From contig CAMPIP010000167.1 of NCBI GenBank assembly GCA_946886425.1, positions 1 to 5,292 on the forward strand: 5,292 nt of DNA, in the 5' to 3' direction. A program made the position numbers and the translations under genes. The stretch comes from an uncultured Actinomycetes bacterium. GTDB lineage: Bacteria; Actinomycetota; Thermoleophilia; Solirubrobacterales; 70-9. Position 1 is the first letter of the stretch. Each line of letters begins with the position of its first letter. Below the pieces are notes generated by a model. That model saw nothing but the letters and a program-made list of their open reading frames with translations, was not told the DNA's origin and made no database searches. This document shows, piece by piece, positions 1-3,961 of this stretch.

Positions 1-72
1 CCTTGCCCCGCCCACGCCGGCATACGCGAGGCGCGCTAGTCGCGTGGGCTGGGAGTTGTGTATAAGAGCCAG
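1..72 (-). other. Probable Illumina Nextera adapter read-through (non-genomic contig end)
   Basis: Read on the minus strand from 72 to 7, the sequence aligns without gaps to the Nextera read-through adapter: mosaic end, then read-2 adapter, then an 8-base index, then the P7 flow-cell end. Exact blocks are CTCTTATACACA (68-57), AGCCCACG (50-43) and CGTATGCCG (26-18), all at the correct spacing. By hand count, about 46 of 58 fixed adapter positions match: 30/34 before the index and 16/24 after it. The index slot (38-31) reads TAGCGCGC, one T-to-G change from the Nextera XT index I recall as N723 (TAGCGCTC). Mismatches are mostly T to G and grow more frequent towards position 1, as expected of a failing read end. 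The open reading frame across this stretch is therefore not biological. The adapter sequences are recalled from memory. Confidence 0.93.
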
Positions 73-162
73 CGCCGGACGCTGGCGGCCGCGGCCGCCG
101 ACGGCGCTGGCGGTGCCGGCAACGACGGCGGTGCGGGCGACTCCTCTGAGTAGTCCTGGCAT
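73..162 (-). CDS. SHOCT-like short protein, N-terminus only (truncated by contig end)
   Basis: This is a partial gene. The ATG at 162-160 opens a frame reading MPGLLRGVARTAVVAGTASA followed by a Gly/Arg-rich stretch. This resembles the N-terminus I recall for short actinobacterial SHOCT-domain proteins (typically GLLRG-ARTAVVAGTATAV then a basic segment). The C-terminal SHOCT helix itself is not present, so the family call rests on the N-terminus alone. A strong ribosome binding site, GGAAGGAG (178-171), lies 8 nt upstream and overlaps the stop codon of the DUF6325 gene. The 15-nt gap supports co-transcription and probably translational coupling. About 30 codons are visible before adapter sequence replaces the gene. 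The last codons (about 73-100) come from the same poor read end, where VGGRGRQRPA stands where I would expect something like VSNRVSRRQA, so residue identities there are doubtful. Function is unknown; the hydrophobic N-terminus is compatible with membrane association. Confidence 0.6.
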
Positions 163-170
163 CGGTGCTG

Positions 171-178
171 CTCCTTCC
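171..178 (-). promoter_or_regulatory. Ribosome binding site of the truncated SHOCT-like gene
   Basis: The minus strand reads GGAAGGAG, with an 8-nt spacer to the ATG at 162. Its first base is also the last base of the DUF6325 TAG stop (180-178). Ribosomes finishing the upstream gene would therefore sit on this site, which fits translational coupling. It is the main support for the otherwise very short downstream gene. Confidence 0.65.
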
Positions 179-618
179 TAAGCGGTGGCCTCGGCCGCGT
201 CGAGGGCGGCGAGGAGGTCTTCGACCGGGATGCGGCCGCTGGCGACGAGCTGGCCGCCGCCGCGCCGCACGGCGCTGGCGAACGGCGCCGCCCACGAGTT
301 TTCGTAGACGAGCAGGGCGGCCGAGGTGCCGGGCTCGAGAGCCGCGCCGGCCTGGGCGACGTCGTCGTCCCCGATCAGGCCGGAGCCGGCGCCCTCGAAG
401 ACGCCGAACTCGGCGACGGCGCCGCCGACCTCGGCGATGTCGACCCCCGCTACCGAGCCGTCCTCGCCCTTGGCGATGAAAGCCAGGTCGATGATCCGGA
501 TGATGCCGCGGTCGACGAGGTCGATCAGGTGCGGGACCGCCTCGCCGGTCGGCTGCCGGCCCTTCCACTCGACCAGCACGTAGTCGATCGGGCCGATCTC
601 CAAGCTTTCCTCACTCAT
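178..618 (-). CDS. DUF6325-type small cytoplasmic protein (146 aa)
   Basis: This is a 146-residue protein of unknown biochemical function. Its N-terminus has the motif GPIDYVLVEWKG (9-20), followed by a helix and LVDRGIIRIIDLAFIAKGEDGSV (34-56). This is the pattern of the actinobacterial DUF6325/DUF1269-like family (GPVDY-VVEF ... GxIRxLDLxFxxK). Residues 96-110 (PGTSAALLVYENSWA) match the second half of the fold, where a conserved Glu-Asn/His-Trp segment follows a strand. A Gly/Ala/Asp-rich region (65-93) separates the halves. There is no signal peptide or membrane helix, so it should be cytoplasmic. Start choice: the ATG at 618 is the only good candidate, but GGAGG abuts it directly (623-619). 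The likelier Shine-Dalgarno is GGAAGG (636-631), 12 nt upstream, which predicts modest translation. It lies 92 nt downstream of the VOC gene and 15 nt upstream of a SHOCT-like gene, so these three probably form one operon. I recall DUF6325 and SHOCT genes being neighbours in actinobacteria, but could not check this. Confidence 0.85.
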   Translation of the reverse strand: MSEESLEIGPIDYVLVEWKGRQPTGEAVPHLIDLVDRGIIRIIDLAFIAKGEDGSVAGVDIAEVGGAVAEFGVFEGAGSGLIGDDDVAQAGAALEPGTSAALLVYENSWAAPFASAVRRGGGQLVASGRIPVEDLLAALDAAEATA

Positions 619-673
619 CCTCCGAACCGTCCTTCCGTCGCGGTGCTGTCGATCAGCAACGCTACGGGAATCT

Positions 674-713
674 GCCGAACGCGCGGTTAAGGACGGCGCC
701 GAACGCGCGGCTA
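674..713 (-). repeat. Tandem 16-bp direct repeat spanning the VOC stop codon
   Basis: Two copies, gccgaacgcgcggtta (674-689) and gccgaacgcgcggcta (698-713), differ at one base and have a 24-bp period. On the minus strand each copy begins with a stop codon. The right copy carries the TAG that ends the VOC gene. The left copy carries a TAA exactly 24 nt later in the same frame, so it would catch readthrough of the first stop. The arrangement suggests a small local duplication. No U-tract terminator accompanies it. Confidence 0.75.
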
Positions 714-1145
714 GGCGTTCTCCGCCGCGAACGCCTCCGGGCCCTGCTCGACCGCGACCGGGTCCATCCAGGCGACCTCCCAGAGGTGGCCGTCGAGGTC
801 GTGGAAGCTGCGCTGGTACATGAACCCGTAGTCCTGCGGGTCCTTGGCGGGGCCGGCGCCGGCGGCGAGAGCGGTCTCGGCGAGAGCGTTGACGGCGCCG
901 CGGTCCTCGGCGCTGACCGCGACCGTCAGGGCGGTCTCGCGGGTCGGGTCGGCGACCGGCTTGGCGACGAACTCGGCGAAGCGGTCGCGCCGCAGCAGCA
1001 TCACGTAGGCCTGCTCGCTGACGACCATGCAGAGGGCGCCGTCGTCGCAGAACTTCTCGTCGAACTCGAAGCCGAGCTCGGCGAAGAAGTTCCGGCTGGC
1101 GGCGAGATCGGTGACCGGCAGGTTGAGAAAGAGCAGGCGTGACAT
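711..1145 (-). CDS. VOC-family (glyoxalase/bleomycin-resistance fold) protein, COG3607-like
   Basis: This is a 144-residue, single-domain vicinal oxygen chelate protein, probably cytoplasmic. The N-terminal half reads [20 protein letters not shown] (5-24), the classic first beta-alpha of a VOC module. It is followed by [20 protein letters not shown] (24-43) and YVMLL (47-51). The C-terminal half contains [19 protein letters not shown] (105-123) and WMDP (126-129). This combination matches the COG3607 'predicted lactoylglutathione lyase' group. Conserved polar residues that could bind metal are His115/His120 and Glu123. The N-terminal half lacks an obvious His ligand near residue 7, so true glyoxalase I activity is not assured and the substrate is unknown. 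Start choice: the frame is open further upstream to 1202, but the ATG at 1145 has a near-perfect AAGGAGG with a 5-nt spacer and begins at the family's usual N-terminus. It is the first gene of the leftward operon and is divergent from the ECF sigma factor. Pairing of ECF genes with small VOC proteins is common, which makes it a plausible target of that sigma factor. Confidence 0.93.
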   Translation of the reverse strand: MSRLLFLNLPVTDLAASRNFFAELGFEFDEKFCDDGALCMVVSEQAYVMLLRRDRFAEFVAKPVADPTRETALTVAVSAEDRGAVNALAETALAAGAGPAKDPQDYGFMYQRSFHDLDGHLWEVAWMDPVAVEQGPEAFAAENA

Positions 1146-1255
1146 CGGTTCCTCCTTGGTTGGTTCGACGTCGCTTAGACGCCGGCCGCGGCGAAAACTC
1201 ATCGGTTCGACGGACCGGATCGGACCGAGGGCCGGCCGCCTCTAGGATCACCGGG
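1146..1255. promoter_or_regulatory. Divergent promoter region between the VOC operon and the ECF sigma gene
   Basis: This 110-bp gap must hold promoters in both directions. It contains three pairs of short direct repeats. GGTTCGACG occurs at 1162-1170 and 1204-1212 (42-bp period). GCCGGCCGC occurs at 1181-1189 and 1231-1239 (50-bp period). CGGACCG occurs at 1211-1217 and 1221-1227 (10-bp period, one helical turn). I could not identify a convincing -35/-10 pair on either strand. An A-run (AAAA, 1194-1197) is the only AT-rich spot. The repeats could be operators or chance in GC-rich DNA. Confidence 0.55.
1151..1157 (-). promoter_or_regulatory. Ribosome binding site of the VOC gene
   Basis: AAGGAGG on the minus strand lies 5 nt before the ATG at 1145. 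It decides the start against the longer open frame that extends to 1202. Confidence 0.85.
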
Positions 1256-2275
1256 ATGCCCTCCGCGACGACCGGGCCGCCCATCGAGCAGGACCTCGAG
1301 CGCCTGCGGCCGGCCCTGACCGGCTACTGCTACCGAATGCTCGGCTCCGGGTTCGAGGCCGAGGACGCGGTCCAGGAGGCGATGGTCCGGGCCTGGCGCC
1401 GCTCGGACACCCTGGCCGACCCCGCGGCGCTGAAGTCCTGGCTGTTCCGGATCGCGACCAACGTCTGCCTCGACCAGATCGAGGACCGCAAGCGCCGCGC
1501 CCGCCCGGTCGACCTCGCCGAGGCCGGCACCGCCGAGACCCCGGTTGGGGCGCCGCTGCCCGAGACCGCCTGGGTGCTGCCGATCGCCGGCAGCCAGGCC
1601 GTCGACCCCGAGGCCGACCCGGCGGCGCGGGCCGCCGAGCGCGAGTCGCTGCGGCTCGCCTTCGTCGCCGCGCTCCAGCACCTGCCTGCCCGCCAGCGCG
1701 TCGTCCTCGTCCTCCGCGAGGTGCTGCGCTGGAGCGCCCAGGAAGTCGCCGACCTGCTGGAGACCTCGGTCGCCTCGGTCAACAGCGCCCTGCAGCGCGC
1801 CCGCGCCACCCTCGACGACCTCGCCCTCCGCGACGCCGAGGCCCCGGCCCGGCCCAGCGCCGAGGACGAGCGCCGCCTGCTCGAGCAGTACCTCGAGGCC
1901 TTCGCCGAGTACGACGTCGACCGGATCGTCGCCCTGCTCCGTTACGACGCCGTCTTCGACATGCCGCCGCTGCCGCTCTGGGTCCGCGGCCGCGAGCAGG
2001 CCGGCGCCTTCATGCTCGGCCCCGGCGCCGCCTGCCGCGGCTCGAAGCTGATCGCCACCGAGGCCAACGGCTGCCCGGCCTTCGCCGCCTACAAACCGGA
2101 CCCCGAGTCGGGCGCCTGGCTGCCCTGGTCGCTGACCGTGCTCGAGCTGGACGGATCCGGGGACGCCCCGACGGTAGCCGGCGTCCACAACTTCCTGCAG
2201 CCCTTCCTCCCCGAGCTGTTCAGCGCCTTCGGCCTGCCGGAGCGGCGCACCGACGCGGATCCGGCCGTCGCCTGA
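1256..2275 (+). CDS. ECF RNA polymerase sigma factor with C-terminal SnoaL-like domain (TIGR02960/SigG-like)
   Basis: This 339-residue group 4 sigma-70 factor directs RNA polymerase to a dedicated promoter set. Sigma region 2 spans about residues 13-82, with CYRMLGSGFEAEDAVQEAMVR (25-45) and AWRR then LKSWLFRIATNVCLD (46-73). A linker with ETAWVLPIAG (103-112) and DPAAR (121-125) is followed by region 4 at about 130-190, with ALQHLPARQRVVLVLREVL (139-157) and the recognition helix TSVASVNSALQRARATL (170-186). These features match the TIGR02960 family, which includes Mycobacterium tuberculosis SigG as I recall. Residues 203-325 form a SnoaL/NTF2-like domain containing YDAVFDMPPLPLWVRGRE (230-247). 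In related ECFs such a C-terminal domain modulates activity in place of an anti-sigma factor, and none is encoded here. The linker has WVLPIAG where I recall WLEPYPD in relatives. Start choice: the ATG at 1256 begins at the family N-terminus with a weak AGGA about 8 nt upstream. The 39-codon in-frame extension to 1139 would overlap the VOC start and looks non-coding. Confidence 0.93.
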   Translation: MPSATTGPPIEQDLERLRPALTGYCYRMLGSGFEAEDAVQEAMVRAWRRSDTLADPAALKSWLFRIATNVCLDQIEDRKRRARPVDLAEAGTAETPVGAPLPETAWVLPIAGSQAVDPEADPAARAAERESLRLAFVAALQHLPARQRVVLVLREVLRWSAQEVADLLETSVASVNSALQRARATLDDLALRDAEAPARPSAEDERRLLEQYLEAFAEYDVDRIVALLRYDAVFDMPPLPLWVRGREQAGAFMLGPGAACRGSKLIATEANGCPAFAAYKPDPESGAWLPWSLTVLELDGSGDAPTVAGVHNFLQPFLPELFSAFGLPERRTDADPAVA

Positions 2276-2392
2276 GCCTGACGCAGAAGTTCGATCAAGC
2301 TCGCCGCCGCCGGCAGGGCGAAAGGCAATAGCTGAAATATCACTGCGTAACTTTCCGGCCCCTATGGGGACCAAAAGATTCCGCAGTCGATC

Positions 2393-2515
2393 TTGAGTGG
2401 GACCGAATGCCGGGGTCGGCAGCTGGTCGATTACGCCGAGGCGCTGGCCGACCTGATCCTCGACGGCCTCGAGCGCCTGCTCGCCCGAAGAGCCGCGCAG
2501 GCGAGGGGAAGTTGA
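2393..2515 (+). pseudogene. Short codon-biased ORF, possible gene remnant (40 aa)
   Basis: The frame is open from 2351 to the TGA at 2513-2515, with a TTG at 2393 as the only conventional start. From about codon 8 the third positions are almost all G or C, as in the neighbouring real genes, and the translation contains an amphipathic helix, QLVDYAEALADLILDGLERL. The first codons fall in the AT-richer patch and look non-coding. There is no good ribosome binding site. This pattern suits the 3' tail of a gene whose front has been lost, or a very small expressed protein. I do not recognise the family; the helix could be the C-terminus of a DNA-binding or recombinase-type protein, but that is a guess. 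Confidence 0.3.
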
Positions 2516-2597
2516 GGGATCTCCCCAATGGCCCTCGGCCTCCTCGTCGCCGAGCCTGACGGTGCCGCACAGAGCGGCCATCGCAATCAGGCAAGAG

Positions 2598-2603
2598 AAG
2601 GAG
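2598..2603 (+). promoter_or_regulatory. Ribosome binding site of the propeller gene
   Basis: AAGGAG with a 6-nt spacer lies before the ATG at 2610. It selects this start over the in-frame GTG at 2562, and the selected start gives a protein that opens directly with a signal peptide. Confidence 0.85.
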
Positions 2604-2609
2604 AAATCG

Positions 2610-3929
2610 ATGTTCAGGCTCGCCGCACTTATCGCCGGCTGCTGTCTCTTCGTGCTCGGCGCGAGCGGGACGGCCGCGGCCGACTCGCTCGTCTTCATCA
2701 AGGAGAACAACGTCTGGCTGTCCAACTCGGACGGCTCCGGCCAGTTCCAGGTGACCAGCGACGGCAGCGCCGAGAACCCGTACCAGTCGCCGTCGCAGGC
2801 CGACGACGGCACGATCGTCGCTTCCCGCAAGCAGCCCAACGGCGGGCCGCTCTACCGGATGCAGCAGAACGGGGAACCGATCGGCACGATCCCGGTTGGC
2901 GCGATGCTGGCCGGTCCGTTCGCGCCGCAGGTCTCCCCCGACGGCAGGACGGTCGCCTACGAACACGTCTTCTCGAAGGCGATCAACGGCTATATCGAGA
3001 CCTCGAGCGACGTTCGCTTCACCCGCACCGACGGGTCGACCCCGAACGGGATGGCCGAAGTCGGCCGCGGCGCCGGCGCCCCGTCCTGGATCGACTCCGG
3101 CCGCGCCTTCGTCGGCATCAACGCGATCGCGACGACCGTCGTGCCGGGCCAGCAGCCGGTCGAGTGGTGGAGCGACTACGACCACCAGCCGGCCTACTTC
3201 AGCTTCGGCGAGAGCGTCGAGGACGGCGAGGTGGCGCCGAACGGCTACGTCGCCGTGGTCCGCGGCGAACTGGAGGACAACACGATCCAGATCTACCGCT
3301 CGACCGGCTTCGACAGCCTGCCGATCCCGGCCTGCACCCTGGTGGGTCCCTCGCCCGGCCCCGCCGGCAAGAAGTTCGTCGACCCGACCTTCTCGCCGAG
3401 CGGCGACGCGATCGCCTGGCAGGAGGGCGACGGGGTCTGGGCGATGGACCTGCCGGAGGACTGCAAACAGGGCAAACCGCACCTGCTGATCGGCGGCGCC
3501 TCCGAACCGGATTGGGGACCGGCCGACGTCAACCCGGCGCCGCGCAAGCGCGCCGAGGTGCAGCCGCCCCCTCGGCAGCCCGACCCGGAGCCGAAGGTGA
3601 AGCCGGAGGGGCGCGGCACGGGCCTGGCGGCGACCGTCGTCACCACCAGCCTCGGCAAGGCGCTCGCGGCCGGGCTCAAGGTGCGCCTGCGGGCGCCCGG
3701 CCCCGGCAGCGCCGAAGCGATCGCCAAAGTCGGGGGCAAGGCCGTCGCCGCCGGGTCGCGGCGGATCCGCAGCGCCGGCGGTGCAGCGGTCGTCCTGCAC
3801 TTCTCCAGGGTGGGGCGGAGGAAGCTGCGCGGCGCCGCCGAGGCGAAGCTGGGCGTGGTCCTTCGCTTCACGCCCAAGGTCGGCGGCAAGACCCGTACCG
3901 AGCGGGTCTCGGCGAGCCTGAAGCGCTGA
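2610..3929 (+). CDS. Secreted TolB/PD40-like beta-propeller protein with basic C-terminal module
   Basis: This 439-residue protein is predicted to be exported. Residues 1-24 form a Sec signal peptide: a single Arg, a hydrophobic core LAALIAGCCLFVLGA, and an AAA-D cleavage site after Ala24. Residues 26-305 look like an irregular WD40/TolB-type propeller. Blade-like motifs are VFIKENNVWLSNSDGSG (28-44), PQVSPDGRTVAYEHV (106-120), APSWIDSGRAFVGI (157-170), DPTFSPSGDAIAWQEGDGVW (258-277) and EPDWGP (299-304). The repeated xSPDGxxIAW pattern is typical of PD40. Cys242 and Cys285 could form a disulfide. A Pro/Lys-rich linker (309-335) leads to a C-terminal module (336-437) with LKVRLRAPG, RRIRSAGGAAVVLHF and RRKLRGAAEAKLGVVLRFTPKV. 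This recalls the Ig-like, Arg/Lys-rich tails common in secreted proteins of Thermoleophilia. There is no catalytic motif, LPxTG signal or membrane anchor. A binding or scaffold role outside the membrane is likely; the ligand is unknown. The gene converges on the LuxR gene with a 13-nt gap. Confidence 0.85.
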   Translation: MFRLAALIAGCCLFVLGASGTAAADSLVFIKENNVWLSNSDGSGQFQVTSDGSAENPYQSPSQADDGTIVASRKQPNGGPLYRMQQNGEPIGTIPVGAMLAGPFAPQVSPDGRTVAYEHVFSKAINGYIETSSDVRFTRTDGSTPNGMAEVGRGAGAPSWIDSGRAFVGINAIATTVVPGQQPVEWWSDYDHQPAYFSFGESVEDGEVAPNGYVAVVRGELEDNTIQIYRSTGFDSLPIPACTLVGPSPGPAGKKFVDPTFSPSGDAIAWQEGDGVWAMDLPEDCKQGKPHLLIGGASEPDWGPADVNPAPRKRAEVQPPPRQPDPEPKVKPEGRGTGLAATVVTTSLGKALAAGLKVRLRAPGPGSAEAIAKVGGKAVAAGSRRIRSAGGAAVVLHFSRVGRRKLRGAAEAKLGVVLRFTPKVGGKTRTERVSASLKR

Positions 3930-3961
3930 GGCCCGCGGCCGCTCAATCGCTCCCGCGGGCC
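3930..3961. terminator. Hairpin in the convergent gene junction
   Basis: A 9-bp perfect stem, ggcccgcgg (3930-3938) with ccgcgggcc (3953-3961), encloses a 14-nt loop that contains the LuxR stop codon (3945-3943). It starts one base after the propeller stop codon. As an inverted repeat it forms on transcripts from both directions. No T-tract follows on either side, so it would be a non-canonical terminator or 3'-end stabiliser rather than a textbook intrinsic one. Confidence 0.5.

Larger units (their letters stand above)
2276..2609. other. Intergenic region between the sigma factor and propeller genes
   Basis: This 334-bp gap contains no full gene. Bases 2321-2400 are about 49% GC by count (39/80), against about 70% around them, which marks a likely promoter/leader or a foreign insertion scar. 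Within it are a small hairpin, GGCCCC-TAT-GGGG(A)CC (2357-2372), and two GGGACC copies 32 bp apart (2367-2372, 2399-2404). A short codon-biased ORF follows (2393-2515). Bases 2516-2597 precede the propeller gene's ribosome binding site; I see nothing specific in them. I cannot name a promoter with confidence. No factor-independent terminator follows the sigma gene; the nearest stem, TCGCC/GGCGA around 2300-2321, is weak and lacks a T-run. Confidence 0.5.

Noticed and set aside
68..111. 10-bp inverted repeat (68-77 / 102-111) around a 16-bp palindrome (84-99), looking like a large terminator or recombination site
   Set aside because: The outer part of its left arm lies in adapter-derived sequence and the centre is in the same suspect read end, so the structure is probably not present in the genome.
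1139..1255. 39-codon N-terminal extension of the sigma factor
   Set aside because: It overlaps the start and ribosome binding site of the divergent VOC gene, shows no family similarity, and sigma region 2 begins at the usual distance from the ATG at 1256.
178..1284. Long minus-strand open frame of 368 codons joining the DUF6325 gene to sequence upstream of the VOC gene
   Set aside because: It crosses the VOC gene in a different frame and encodes low-complexity Arg-rich sequence there. Only its last 146 codons from the ATG at 618 match a known protein family.
2089..2343. Minus-strand ORF beginning MIFQLLPFALPAAASLIELL, resembling a signal peptide
   Set aside because: Most of it is antisense to the sigma factor's C-terminus, its codon use is unlike that of neighbouring genes, and no ribosome binding site or family match is visible.
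2631..2642. Possible lipobox I-A-G-C at residues 8-11 of the propeller protein
   Set aside because: The hydrophobic stretch before Cys11 is only about seven residues, too short for a lipoprotein signal. It continues past the cysteine to a good AAA-D signal peptidase I site after Ala24.
1199..2839. 546-codon minus-strand open frame antisense to the sigma factor
   Set aside because: Its Gly/Arg/Ala/Val-rich composition is typical of the antisense shadow of a high-GC gene. The plus strand encodes clear sigma domains across the same bases.
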